64,000 nt of DNA from positions 143,450,973 through 143,514,972 of the forward strand of contig JAUPFV010000004.1 in the NCBI GenBank assembly GCA_036936605.1, in the 5' to 3' direction. The number at the start of each line of letters is the position of its first letter. Positions within the stretch are counted from its first letter, which is position 1. The notes beneath the pieces were generated by a model. That model was not told the DNA's origin, searched no databases, and was given only the letters and a program-made list of their open reading frames with translations. Positions 19,971-31,859 of this stretch are shown piece after piece. The DNA is from Limnanthes douglasii subsp. nivea. Taxonomy: Eukaryota > Streptophyta > Magnoliopsida > Brassicales > Limnanthaceae. The translations under genes and the position numbers were made by a program.

Positions 19971-21703
19971 ACAATGATAAGCTCATCCAATTTTTTAAGG
20001 AGCAAGATCATCACCGTCAGCCCGAGCAGAGGGCCCTCGACCGGTCAATGAAGAAGTTCCCTACGAAGATAAACGGGTTGATAAATAAAAGCAGCATCGA
20101 CTGTTCACTATTTGTGGGGGAGAAATGTTACCATGAAGCAACCAAAAAATCTAACAAAAGTGTCAACCCGATCATGAAGTGCAAGCCAATGAAGCTTCAT
20201 CTTACCATAACTACCCGGACCTAGTCGTCGACCTTACTTTTAACGATGATGATTTACGCGGGGTTGACACACCACATGAGGATGCACTGGAGGTTAACTT
20301 GGATATTGGTGGAGTCATGGTCACCAAAGTTTTAGTCGACGGAGTCAATTCAACTACTGTCATCTTCAAAGCTATCTATGATCGCATGCAAGAGGTAACA
20401 CCCTATAAACCCACCAAACGTGCTCTGGTGGGATATGAAGGGAAATCATCTCAATACGTGTTGGGTAATCACTTAATCATTAATTGAACTGCTAGAAATA
20501 AAATTGGATATATTTGCATAGGAAGCTAGTGATGTTTCAGGTGTTGATATTTCAATTATCTGTCATAAATTGGCTATCGATTGATGTGCCAAACTCGTGC
20601 GGCAATAGCGGCGATTTTTCTCCGCCGAGAAGCAAGATGCCATATCTGCTGAGGTAAAAAAAGTGTCCATGTTATAGCATATTAGGACAGCTCAGTATTT
20701 GTATTGGCTAGCGAACCCGGTTCTAGTCAAGAAGAATGGGGTTAGTGGCGTATGTGTGTCAATTTTACCAACCTCAATCGGGCATGTCCAAAAGATATGT
20801 TTCCTTTACCCTGCATCGACCAACTTTTGAATCGGCATTAGGATGTGAGTTTCTATCGTTCATGGATGTATACTCGGGTTACAACCAGATTCTCCTTGAC
20901 CTTTCGAATGAAGAGAACACCGCATTCCAAACTGAGCGCAACCTATACTGCTACACGTTAATGTCATTTTGACTCAGGAATACGGGTTCTACATATCAGT
21001 GTATCGTCAATCATATCTTTAACGAACACTTGGGTCAGCACATAGAAGCTTATATCGATGACATGGTCGTTAAGACACATACGACAAACCAACAATTGTG
21101 ATGCTCCAAACGTTGTTCAACCTGCTACGTGAGTTCAATTTAAAACTTAACCCAATCAAGTTCTCTTTCGGAGTTCAAAGTGGAAAAATTCTATGCTATA
21201 TCGTCACCAAAAAATGCATCGAGGCCGACCTTGCCTAGCTGCAGGCGGTTATACAAATGAAACCACCCCGGAACATCAAGAAAGTGAAATATCTCACGGG
21301 ACACCTCGCAAAACTTTCCTGCTTTATTCCAGACCCCTAGATAAGAGCCATCATTTTTTGACATTCTCTGAGGGGCAAAGGGTTTCGATTGGATAGCGGA
21401 ATGCAATAAGGCATGCACCAAGCTAAAAACTATCTCACATCGCCAGAAATTTTATCTGCCCCCCTCGTCGGGGAGCCCTTATTTTTGTACATATATGTTT
21501 CATCACACTTAGCATACTTTTTGGTAAGAGAGCCAGAAGATGTCCAACGATATATCTATTATACTAGGAAAACCCTAGTCGACGCGAAGAATATGTACCT
21601 TAATTTGGAAAAACTCGCGTTGGGTTTGATAATAGTTGCTCGGAAAATACGCCCATATTTCCAGGCCACACAATTACAGTCTGCATATCTTTCCCTCTCA
21701 AAC
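19971..21703 (+). pseudogene. pol: F2: Tat gag end, protease, RT and RH fragment
   Basis: Starts with a gag C-terminal helix (DNDKLIQFFKEQDHH) like E1, then protease at 20179-20487 with the YPDLVVDLTFNDDDLRG block and an active-site loop altered to VDGVNSTTV. After a short gap (the PR/RT boundary is deleted) comes RT: ANPVLVKKNG (20717), FMDVYSGYNQILLD (20860-20901), YIDDMVVK intact (21051-21074), then RNase H to about 21700 with YYTRKTLVDAKN. Frame changes near 20970 and 21100-21260. It is close to E1 in sequence type. Confidence 0.8.
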
Positions 21704-23640
21704 TTATATAGATGATATGATAGTGAAAAGAAATATTGACGATTGGCAAGTTGAAGTTGTAGCCAATTGTTTTGAAAGATTGAGGGAATTTAATCTTAAA
21801 CTTAACCCTTTCAAGTGTACTTTTAGAATTCCAAGTAGAAAATTACATAGGTATGTTGTTAATAAAATTGGTACTAAAGTCAATCCTGAACAGTTGAAAG
21901 CATTATTGAATGTGGATCCACTACAGTTCAAAGATTAACAGGTTGATTAGCAGAATTGTTAAGATTTAACTCTAAATATTTTGACAAAAGTCAATTTTTC
22001 TTTCAGTTACTTAAAGGAGCGAAACAATTCAGATGAAATGGTGATTATGACAAATCTTTCCATACATTAAAAGAGTATTTGACTTCAATACAAATTGTAT
22101 CAGCTTCAATATGAGATGAGGTGTTATAGCTATATTTATGTTTGTCTCGCTTTGCTGTAAGAGTAATACTAGTTAGAGAAGATGGAAAAATACAAAGAAT
22201 AAATTTGTATGTGAGTAAAAGCCTTATTAACATAAAAAAAAAGGTATGTAAACCTGGAGAAGTAAGTCTTAGCTTTGGTGGTAGCTACCAGGAAAATGAT
22301 ACCATACTTTTAAAGTCATACCATCGTCTTATGAACCTCTCTTTGTTTAACAAAAATGTTGTAGAAACAAAATATTTTAGGGAGGCTTACGCGATGGTCG
22401 GTAGAAGTAGGAGAGTATGATATTTTATACGACAAAGCTCAAGAAATTATTGATTTTATTAACAAGTTCACTGAAGAAAGGGTTAGCGATGACGAAAATG
22501 TACAATCATATGAAGGTAAAAGTTTAGAATGTATAGTGGAAATTGATAGAGCGTCAAAAACCGATGGATAAGGGGCAGAAATCGTGTTAAGTATACCATT
22601 TGGTGAAGAGGTCAGACAGTCGGTGAAGTTTGGTTTTGAGGTAATAAACAATATATCATAATATGAGGCTATCTTGGTTGGTTTGAAATTGGCTAATATC
22701 AGTACAGCAAAGATTATACGAGTATGATAAGATTCTCAGTTTTTACTAAGTCAAGAGAGTATAAGAGGGTATTTGGAAACTTTAAAACAATCGGTTTGAG
22801 AGAATAGAATACGAGCATGTGCCAGATGGAAAGAATTCAATAGCAGACTCTCTAGCAAAGGGAGTAGTGTCAGTAGATAATCCATTAATTATTTTCCAAG
22901 AAAGTTCGTCTAAAGAAAATAAAAAATAGAATTTCTAGGTCTTCATAATTGAGACAAATAAGGATTAGAGGCGATACTACTTGCTATATTTGAGAGATCA
23001 AATTCTTTATGAAGATAAGACTGAGGCCCGTGATTTTAGAATACGAGCTGTTAAGTATACAATTCTTGGTAATGTTATTTATAGAAAACAAATGTTAGAA
23101 GAGCGTATCTAAGATGTTTGAATAAATATGAGGCTATTTTTATCCACAAATATTTACACGATGGTGTCGTTGGGGAACATATGGGTATACGAATTTGATC
23201 AGGAATTTTCTTATTGTGGGTATTTATTAGCCAAAACTGGCAGCAAATGCCGAGGCTATGGTGCAAGGTTGTAATACAAGTAAAAAATATGCTAATACGA
23301 GCAACCTACCAAGTGAACATATGAGCATAGTCTATGTACCATGTCTATTTCCTAAATAGGGAATAGATTTAGTGAGACCTTTACCGATGACTACAAGAAA
23401 AATACAGTATTTGGTTGTAGTTGTTGACTATTTAAAAAATTGGGTCAAAGTAAAAGATTTATACAAGATCACAGCTCGAGATATTTATGATATCCACAAA
23501 GTCAAGTTATATCTAGATATGGGATCCTAAGTATTTCAAATGAAGGATAACGGGCCTTAAATTCATAATGATAAGATGTTGATGTTGTGTAGAAGGTATG
23601 GAATAAAACAACATTTAATGACCTAGTGGTTGTAGTGTTT
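21704..23640 (+). pseudogene. pol: F3: Tat RT-end, RH, aRNH and integrase fragment
   Basis: Begins exactly at the catalytic YIDDMIVK (21705-21728), directly after the RNase H end of F2. Continues with LKLNPFKCTF and LHRYVVNKIGTKVNPEQLKA, RNase H (22140-22430), aRNH (22550-22860, with SLECIVEIDRAS and SVKFGFEVINN), and integrase (22980-23640) with VVVVDY near 23415 and DNGP near 23548. Many stops. The right end is lost near 23640 where short tandem repeats begin. Confidence 0.75.
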
Positions 23641-23649
23641 ACGATAACG

Positions 23650-23875
23650 AGAGTTCGTGTATATTAGATATGTTATTTCTTTGTATACTGAACTATGTGA
23701 CTTGTCGCATAACAGACCATGCTATTTAGGTATGTTAAACATGTTATTTCTTGTTTATCATATTACACCAAACGTGCGAGTTCTTGTATATAACATATGT
23801 TATTTGTTTTTATAACTAACCATGCGAGTTCAAACATATTAAACATGCTAATTTATATTAACATTTACAACACAA
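23650..23875. repeat. Short degenerate tandem repeat, left block
   Basis: Units containing GCGAGTTCTTGTATA and AACATGTTATTTCT recur about every 65-75 bases. The same units in the same orientation recur at 24795-24960, on the other side of the Mutator relic, so the two blocks flank it as direct repeats. Confidence 0.55.
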
Positions 23876-23929
23876 TTTTAGTGCAATAGATACCATACGA
23901 GACTTTTATAACCAGTTTATTTATTTTCT

Positions 23930-24800
23930 TTTGCATGTATATCTCTTGTTGCATTTGATATTGTTGGTTATGAAGAAGATGCTGACAGTTGGCTATGGTT
24001 TTTGAAGGGTTTTTCATTTTTTAGAGTGTCAAATCACTTTTATTTTGGATAGTCATTTAGGTATCACTAATGTTGTTTATATCTTGTATCCAAACTTGTA
24101 TCATGCCTATTATATTTTGCATCTTGTTCATAATTTTAGGTACCATATGAGGCAGACTAACCCAAAGTTTAAATCTAGGATGATAAATAACTTTAATTTA
24201 TGAGCTTAGCTACAACTGTAGAGATTTTAATAAAGATGTTGAAACTTTTATATCTAAAGGAGGTGACAGATTTGTTAAGTTTCTTGATAATTTACCTCAG
24301 AACAAATATGCTCAAGTATTTGTTAAAGGGAAATAATATGGTTTTATGGCATCTTATGCGGCTTAATCCTTTAACAATCAGATTTAAAAAATGGTGCAGT
24401 CTACCCATTCTTAAATTATTTGAAAAGTTGAAGTACAAAATTATGCCCTGAATATGGAAAAAAGGTTAAAGCAAAATGTCGAACTAGTTCGTAGCTAGCT
24501 AGTCCGTAAGTCTTTGGAAACTATATTTGAAGTTTTTTTGTACCCTGTTATGGTTGTTAATTTTCTGGATTTCAAATGTTCATGTGGTTCCTAGAAACAA
24601 AAGTGTTTTCGTGTTCTCACGCTTTTGATACAATACATTCGACTCAGCAAGATCGTATGACGTTAATAGAGTCATTCTTCATTGTTCGCAATTATAGGTC
24701 AACTTACGCTTTCAGCATATCGACTTTAACCAATTTTGGTAAAAGATCAAGCTCTAACGATTCATTTAAGCTAGAAATTCTACCTCCCAACATGCAATAT
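23930..24800 (+). pseudogene. Mutator-like (MULE) transposase relic
   Basis: MULE transposases move Mutator-type DNA transposons. In order: EEDADSWLWFLKGF (about 23972), a segment LDSHLGI---V-ILYPNLYHAYYILHLVHNF (about 24045-24140) that matches the GI-N-FP--YH--C--HL--N block, FLDNLPQNKYAQVFVKG near 24280-24330, and a SWIM-type zinc finger, CSCG then FSCSHA (about 24575-24620). Many stops, so a dead copy. It is not obviously related to the Pack-MULE at 29426. Confidence 0.65.
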
Positions 24801-24960
24801 CTAGTATATCAAACATGTTATTTTTTTTTCTATCATATTACACGAAATATGTGAGTTCTTGTTATTAAAAATATTATTTCTCTGTATGATGAGCCATGCG
24901 AGTTTTTGTATATTTAACCACGCTAGATTTTGTATACTAAACATGCAACTTAACGTAAAA
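24795..24960. repeat. Short degenerate tandem repeat, right block
   Basis: Units such as CATGCGAGTTTTTGTATAT and AACATGTTATTTTT match the left block at 23650-23875. Confidence 0.5.
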
Positions 24961-25900
24961 CAGACTCTTCTTTGTCTTAATACAACTCATCATCATCCTT
25001 CGCATCATCTTCACATATCTTCGTTGTAAGTTTTTTTTATAAAAAGCCTTTTTGGATAATTTATTTGGCATATTCACAAACAAAAATGCCGCAGTTGAGG
25101 CTACCTAGTTTCTGTTGTGTGATATCTCTTGCATTTTTGAATTTATATCCCTTCTTTACAACAGGTATTTTTTTTATTTTCATACAGTATATACCAACTG
25201 TTAACAAGAGTTTAGAGTAGTTAGAAACTTAGATGTAAGACCAATATCAAATATAAAGCATTTATGACTTTAAATACTTATTAGTAGCTAAGTAATTTTC
25301 CTTATGTAGTCTGTTGCGTATTTACTGTTAGACATTAGTGGGTTATATTTTGTTGTTTTCTAGTGGTTCATTGTCTTTCTTTATGTTACATATTGGAAGA
25401 AATTATACGTGTCGGGCATCATATTTTCGAGTGCTTCGTCAATAACGTTTTAGGGATCTCTCTTTTTTTCCACTGTTTTCTCCATTAAGACAAAGTATTA
25501 TAAGAAATTTTGTTATAATAACCGATAACAAATTTTAGTTATACTTACCGTTGCATGAGCAGAAATTTGTATCGCGTTGAATTTAGAACTATAACTACCT
25601 TCTGAACCCTAGGATGGTACTTTCTAAATGGCTTATTTAACCATATTATGAATCTAAGTGTCGACAATTTACCAAAGGACAAGTAAGTGGCGTATAACCA
25701 AATATGTGAGATTCGTGCTGATAATGGGATAAAATATTGGGAAGAATAAGTCAAATTAGAGAAGTAAAAGAGATATTTTGAAGTAATAAAATATTGAGTA
25801 CAACCCTACAAATATCTAATATTGAGAGTTTTATATGTAAATCACTAATATTTGTTGTTAGGATTAGTAAAATAATGGGGGTGTAAAGTTTCATAAGAGA
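24960..25900. other. AT-rich sequence, probably includes the start of the E8 LTR
   Basis: No gene. The E8 5' LTR must begin somewhere in this interval, but without a second LTR I cannot place its first base. Confidence 0.35.
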
Positions 25901-25929
25901 GAGGGTAATTGTGTAAATCATGGCCCATA

Positions 25930-26108
25930 ATTTGTAGTATATAAAGTATAACCACTTTTTGGAAAATAGATCAATCATTAATCAATAATTGTTAATTATT
26001 CATTTTATCATTTTCTATCTTTACTTATTCTCTTTTTTTTCTCTCGAATATTCTCATACAAACGTTGTTGTAACCGATAACCCTCATAGGAAATATTTGG
26101 AACTATCA
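25930..26108 (+). repeat. 3' part of the E8 5' LTR with TATA box
   Basis: TATATAAAG at about 25937-25945 is a good TATA box. About 165 bases downstream the LTR ends in AACTATCA immediately before the primer-binding site. No 3' LTR was found because E8 is truncated. Confidence 0.6.
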
Positions 26109-26109
26109 T

Positions 26110-26126
26110 TGGCGCCGTATGTGAGA
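26110..26126 (+). other. E8 primer-binding site
   Basis: TGGCGCCGTATGTGAGA follows the LTR end by one base. TGGCGCC starts are common gypsy PBS sequences; I do not name the tRNA. Confidence 0.6.
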
Positions 26127-26192
26127 AATGTGATTGGTACTCGGAATCGTTTTTTTTGAAAACCATAGTATGATTCTCAAACGATGTGACAA

Positions 26193-27995
26193 CAATGGAT
26201 ACAAAAATGCAAGGAGAGCTAGAGTTTGGTATGAATAATTGCATCATCGGAGACTTATCTGGATATCTCCCGATTGAGGAATAAATGTTGAATGACAAAA
26301 ACAACAATGACCGACATAGCGAGGAGCTGCTATAAGAATCTTCCTTAGTAGCTCGGCGGAAAGAACTTTTGGAAGATATTGAAAGATTGAATCCTGAGAA
26401 GAATGAGCTCATGGAGGCTTAAATTAAAGGCTCGAAGAGAACAAATAACTGAAAAATATCATATAGAAGATGCTCATTGAACTGATGAAAAGCATTGGAG
26501 ACAAAGTTGTTAATCTTTAAAGAGAATAGTAAAATCTAAACGCTGCTTTGAGTCAACTAAATGTAGTGAATATTCATCATATAGTTTAGATGAATCCTTT
26601 TCTCCGAAAAATGATAATTGACGTCTAAAAATTTCTACGAGAAAAGATTCGCGGTGGCGAAAAGATGGTCCTCAAAAGTCTTATAAAGCTAGACGTTCAA
26701 AGAAAAAAGGAGTGAACAAGAGAAAAATAACTCGGCTTTGAGAAGCAATATAGGGTTTTGAATATCGTTAGACGGGAGCAAACAACTTTACCTGTGCAAA
26801 TACCTTTAGGAAGTAATTTCGAATATCGTATGAGCAATAAATTCACATATCCAGCCGAGGAAGGTTTGTATACTACACTAAATGAAGGCTGTAGGGGTAG
26901 TGTGTATAAAGTGGGTCACAATTGGAGTTCATCTTCCCTCTCCTCGGACACTCTTTCAGGGCATCTCCCTAAGTGGTTTGATATTTCAAAGCTGGAAACG
27001 TTTGATGGAATGCAAGATCCAAACAACCATATTGAACAATTTAAGAATATTATGATCAACTATGATGATGATGATGATGATGATGATAAATTGCTATGTT
27101 GATCCTTCTCTAGAACATTCAAGCTCGTAACTTCAAAGTGGTACAGTCGCATGCCAACGAGTTGCATTAATTTTTTTTAAATGTTCTAGAATATATTTTG
27201 TCAACATTTTGTTGGTAGCAAAAAAATCCTTGCAAATGGTGATACAATTATTTACTGTAGGAAGAAAGTGGGAGAGAGCCTCGAGGATTATATGAATTGT
27301 TTTATTAAGGCTAAGACTTAAATGGAAAGTTGTGAAGATAAAGTGGCGTTAGTTGCTTTCTGAGTGGGACTCCTCCCCTGTATAATGAAAGATGACGATG
27401 TAGAAAGGCAACCATAACATTTTGGGCTTTGTTGGATCGAGTAGAGAAAATAAATTCGGTGGAGGAAACGCAATCGTTAGAAATGTACTATTTGGCACAG
27501 TTTGAGCAAAATCAATTCCATCAAAATTCGATGGCAGCACATAACTGTTCACATCCAACAAATATTATCCCAGTTCAAGCACGAATTCAAAAAACACCCA
27601 AAGTACCTCCAAAGTTGAAGGTGAATACACAAGTTACGAACACACAACAAGATGTCTGACCTATGTCTAACAAGTGGATCCGACCAGCCCATTTCCCCAA
27701 GCTGACAAAGTGTGTAGCGAAATGTTTTTATAGAGCACGTCCTCACATACAGTTCCGCACGCCACTTCTAATACAGTCTCCGAGGAAAATTAAAAGTTAT
27801 ATGTACAGTAAGTATCATGAGGATATTGAGCATGACCCAAAGGATTGTGTGGCATTAAAAAAAATACAGGTTTTGATAAAAGATGGGGAGCTAACAATAT
27901 TTATGAAGAAAAACTCTCTTAAAACTCCTAAGCAAGAAAACACTCTAATGATTTCGGACCTTGTTAATGCATTTGACGTTTCCAAGATTATTTAG
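26193..27995 (+). pseudogene. gag: E8 gag
   Basis: Start at the ATG of MDTKMQGELEFGMNN, about 70 bases after the PBS. The N-terminal block SSLVARRKELLEDIERLN (about 26340) matches the E3 gag start. Retrotrans_gag follows from about 26980 (PKWFDISKLETFDGMQDPNN, then HIEQFKNIM). The C-terminal YHEDIEHDPKDC motif (27817-27858) has its GH changed to EH. A GAT run (27064-27087) expands the usual short Asp tract. Stops near 26281, 26330 and 27102 and frame changes break it. Confidence 0.75.
27064..27087 (+). repeat. (GAT)8 microsatellite inside E8 gag
   Basis: Eight GAT codons encode eight Asp, where related copies have three or four (NFEDDDKL in E4, NFDDDDK in E5). The microsatellite has grown from a conserved acidic tract. 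Confidence 0.85.
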
Positions 27996-28019
27996 ATCCA
28001 AAACCGGATATGAACAACA

Positions 28020-28600
28020 ACTTGGTGGTAAAAGAGTCAACCGTGAGAGACAAGGTTAGTGAATTATCTGATTTCTTGGAATAATTAATAATTTTTCGAG
28101 GGGATATTGTTGCATGGACATCGAATTATTCTCAAAATAGGTACATAGTTAGCCTAGCAACACAATTAGAAGTAGGTCTCTTCACCACACTTGTATAAAG
28201 ATCTGTCTCCAATACTTTGCTTCGAAGATGATGATATGATGGATGTAGCTCGTCCATATGAAAATGTTATTGCATAAGAAATTTTCGGGTACAAAATTAG
28301 AATTTTTTTTATCGATACCGGTAGTTCTGCTAATATTATGTTCATGAAAACTTATGATAAGATAGTGAACCTCCAACAATTAATCAGTCTGATCGGACGA
28401 TTGTAGGTTTTACTGGGGTAACAACTGAAGTTCTTAGAGAATTTGAGGGAACAATATAACTAGATCGGGGACCATTTAAAAAGGTAGTGACAATTTGTTT
28501 ATTGTGGTTGATACTGCAACGTCTTATAATGAAATTTTTGGAAGGTTTTGACTATCTATATAAAGCATGCAGTGGCATCAAAAATTCACTAGTGGCAGCT
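28020..28600 (+). pseudogene. E8 aspartic protease, truncated
   Basis: Reads DVARPYENVIA (28239) and the intact active-site loop FIDTGSSANIMF (28306-28341), then VGFTGVTTEVL and a degraded GRS-L block near 28545. The sequence leaves the element near 28600, so the PR/RT boundary, RT and the rest are missing. Confidence 0.75.
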
Positions 28601-28619
28601 CTAGATTATGCTACGTGTT

Positions 28620-29416
28620 AGTGCATTTTTCTTACTCTAAATTTTAATATGTTATTTTATGAGAGATTTTTACCGTTATTTATTTATTTATATATTTTTA
28701 ATTTCTTTATAATGTTATTTTTTTTAATTGAGTTGGATTAACACAAATTATATAAAATCGATACAAGATATTATTGTGTAAAATCAATAATTAACAAAAT
28801 TTGTGTTACTCATTGCCCCATCTTTTAAAAGAACAAACTAGAGGCGTACCTGCCTCATAATACATAATTTTTAGATCAACCAAAGTTGTTTTATCTCCAA
28901 TCAAATCTAGTTTTGGTCGGATTAACCCAAATTTAGTTTTGGTCGGATTAACCCAAATTGACACGAAATATTATTGTGTAAAATAAATAATTAACAAAAT
29001 TTGTATTACTTATTGTCTTCCCTTTCGAAAGAACAAACTCAGATGTGTGCATATGTCAATTTATAGTTTTAAAATATTTTTTTTTGTTTTCATTTTTATT
29101 TAGATTTTATATATCTTAACTTTTAAAAATTTCATAGGATAATCTAAAATTCTTGATCCTTAAAATATTTATGTGGAACTAGTTCATATTAATCAATAAA
29201 TATTATATTTTGGATATACTCTAGCCGGATCGAATTAACCTAAATTACATGATCGAATTAACCTAAATTACATGAAATTCACACTAAATATTATTGTGTA
29301 AAACATAATTAACAAAAAAAATTATTAGTTATACACTAAGTTCGGTTGATAATTTTGAAATAATTGTTTTTTTTTTTCATTTTATCAAAATTTTATATAC
29401 TCTAGTTCGGTTGAAT
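28620..29416. repeat. AT-rich tandem repeats, left part
   Basis: Phrases such as ACTAAATATTATTGTGTAAAA, AATTAACAAAATT, GGTCGGATTAACC and AATCAATAAATATT recur. The segment 29100-29416 is closely repeated at about 31320-31620. Once the Pack-MULE is removed, the spacing is about 560 bases, which suggests a satellite-like array with internal sub-repeats. Confidence 0.7.
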
Positions 29417-29652
29417 TAACCTAAAGAGAAATGTCACACTAAGTACCTTCTCACCAAACTTATTATCATATAGTATCCAAACTTTCTTTTATGCCTACTA
29501 AATACCTATCTCAGCAAACTAATTCCTTTTTAATACCCAACTAATATTTTCATTCCTGAAATAGCCTCAACATTTGGGCCAGTCTACACTCCATTTCTCT
29601 CTCCACCATACTTAAATTACCAACAAATACAGAGACTTTCCGATCTCCAGCC

Positions 29653-29900
29653 ATGGATTTACACAGATCCACATTCGCCTTCCTTCTCCTCACCACAATC
29701 GTCGTATCATCGGCGATTGACATGTCAATCATCTCCTACGATAAAATCCACAACATCGAACCCACTACCTTGCGGTCCGAGAGCGTAGTCATGTCGATCT
29801 ACGAGTCGTGGCTCATCAAGCACGGCAAGGTTTACAATGCCTTGGGAGAGAAAGAAAAAAGAGGTTTGAGATTTTCAAAGATAAGTTTTGTGAAAGTATA
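29653..29900 (+). pseudogene. Captured papain-like cysteine protease gene start (RD21-type)
   Basis: Papain-family proteases are secreted or vacuolar enzymes made as pre-pro-proteins. The fragment has ATG in a CCATGG context, a hydrophobic signal peptide ([20 protein letters not shown]), then the start of the I29 inhibitor pro-domain with [20 protein letters not shown]. One extra base near 29860-29866 shifts the frame: the expected [10 protein letters not shown] continues only in the next frame. Similarity ends near 29890, before the mature enzyme, so no catalytic residues are present. It may once have been transcribed from its carried 5' flank (inference). Confidence 0.7.
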
Positions 29901-29954
29901 ACTGAATCCAGATTCTGTAATGGCGTTTTGTTCTTACATGTCATTGGGTTGAAG

Positions 29955-30440
29955 ACGCTAGATGACTATGACGCTAGACGAATAGATGACTATGACGCTA
30001 GATGACTATGATGCTAGATGACTATGACGTTAGACGACTAGATGACTATGATGCTAGATGAGTTGCACTTGCCAACATCACGCGAGATGTTCGTTGACTA
30101 TGGCGCTAGACGAGTTGTACTTATGACGCTAGACGAGTTGTACTTATGACGCTAGACGAGTTGTACTTTCCTAAATAACGCGAGATGTTCCTTGACTATG
30201 ACGCTAGATGAGTTGCATTTGCCAACATCACGCGAGATGTTCGTTGACTATGACGCTAGACGAGTTGTACTTATGACGCTAGACGAGTTGTACTTGCCTA
30301 ACATTTGACTATAACGCTAGACGAGTTGTATTTATGACGTTAGACGAGTTGTACTTGCCTAACATTTGACTATGACGTTAGACGAGTTGTACTACGACGC
30401 TAGATGAGTTGAACTTGCCAACATCACGGGAGATGTAAGT
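29955..30440. repeat. Minisatellite inside the Pack-MULE
   Basis: Mixed units built from GACTATGACGCTAGA and CGAGTTGTACTTATGACGCTA, roughly 17 and 23 bases long, with longer super-units containing AACATCACGCGAGATGTT. It lies directly after the captured gene fragment. Confidence 0.9.
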
Positions 30441-31084
30441 GTAATATTACACTAGACGAGTTATTTTTATATAGTATAAATAGATGGAAAAAAAAGCAAA
30501 ATAAAACCCGGTCTCGATTTTCGAAACAATAAAATGGATTTCGAAACGAGAATGATGTTTTCAAGGTCTCGTCATTCATGAAGAAAATGACGGTGGTGTT
30601 AATATATACGACTAGGCCAGAATTCATTGACTGAGTTTCTCGAAGCATGAGAAGCTTGTCATGGGTTTCAATGCTTAAGAGGTCTTTTAACAAAATTGAG
30701 TTCAATTTAGAGTTGGCTTTCTTTCTGATTCTAACTCGTAGTATTACTCAAGAACCTCATTTGCAGTCTTTTTATTTCATTTATGGCTCACCTCGTCTCT
30801 TATGGGTTTGTTATTGCTTTCTTATATTATTAGCTTCAAAGATGCATTGTTGATGCCCTTCACAACAATTTCACAAAAGATACTTTGTGAAGATATTGAA
30901 TAAATCGAAGGAGAGAGAAGGAGATGAGTATTAATAATAACCTACTTTCTCTTTCTTCTAGTATTGAGGCTAATTTGGTAAAAATATTGGCTTCTTACTA
31001 CTAGTGTAAGGGTCTCATATTTGGGTACTTATTTAGGATTACATACTTGAAAAAGTATTTAGTGGTACTTTCCTCTAACCTAAA

Positions 31085-31850
31085 TTGCACGAAACCCACA
31101 CAAAATATTTAAATAAATCCTTAATAGTTATATACAGCTTCGTTTTATAGTTTTGAAATAATTTTTTGTTTATTATTAAATTTCATATAATCAATAAATA
31201 TTTTATTTTGGATATTTTTTTGTTTATTTTATAGTTTTTGAAAATATTGACATAATTCTTACTAGGTATACACCAAGCTCCATTTATAGGTTTGAAAATA
31301 TATTTTTTTTCATTTTTATTTAAATTTTATTTATCTTAAATTTTAAAATTTGCAAGGAATAATCTAAAAAAAATTATTCTTAAAATATTAACTGGAACTA
31401 GTTTATATTAATCAATAAATATTTTATTTTAGATATATTCTAGCAGGGTGGGATTAACCTAAATTGCATGAAATTCACACTAAATATTATTGATAAAACA
31501 TAATTAACAAAATTCTTATTAGTTATACACTAGGCTCGGTTGATAATTTTGAAATAATTTTTTTTTTTTGCATTTTATTAAAATTTTATATACTCTAGTC
31601 TGGTCGGATTAACCTAAATTGCATGAAACCCACAAAAAAATATTAAAAAAATCTTATTAGTCATACAAACTTTGTTTTATAGTTTTAAATAATTTTTTGT
31701 TCATTTTATTTAAATTTTATATAATCAAAAAATATTTTATTTTGGATATGTTTTGTTCATTTTATAGTTTTGAAATATTTACAGTATTCTGATTAGTTAT
31801 ATAATCAATAAATATTTTATTTTGGATATTTTTTTTGAAAATATTAACTG
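31085..31850. repeat. AT-rich tandem repeats, right part
   Basis: Continuation of the array at 28620-29416; the segment near 31320-31620 closely repeats 29100-29416. Ends where the E6 aORF begins. Confidence 0.7.
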
Positions 31851-31859
31851 AAGGTGAAG

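Larger units (their letters stand above)
29426..31075. mobile_element. Pack-MULE carrying a cysteine-protease gene fragment
   Basis: Perfect 9-bp target duplication TAACCTAAA at 29417-29425 and 31076-31084, the length typical of Mutator-like elements. Inverted ends: GAGAAATGTCACACTAAGTA on the left, GAGGAAAGTACCACTAAATA read inward from the right, 18 of the first 24 bases the same by eye, with weaker similarity beyond. Inside are a captured host gene start (29653-29900) and a minisatellite (29955-30440); no transposase. It is inserted in the AT-rich tandem array. Confidence 0.75.

Noticed and set aside
29955..30440. Minisatellite considered as a CRISPR-like array
   Set aside because: Units vary in length and have no regular unique spacers, and the setting is a plant transposon.
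30424..30705. 93-codon minus-strand frame in the Pack-MULE
   Set aside because: No recognisable domain and Phe/Leu-rich composition; not supported as captured host coding sequence.
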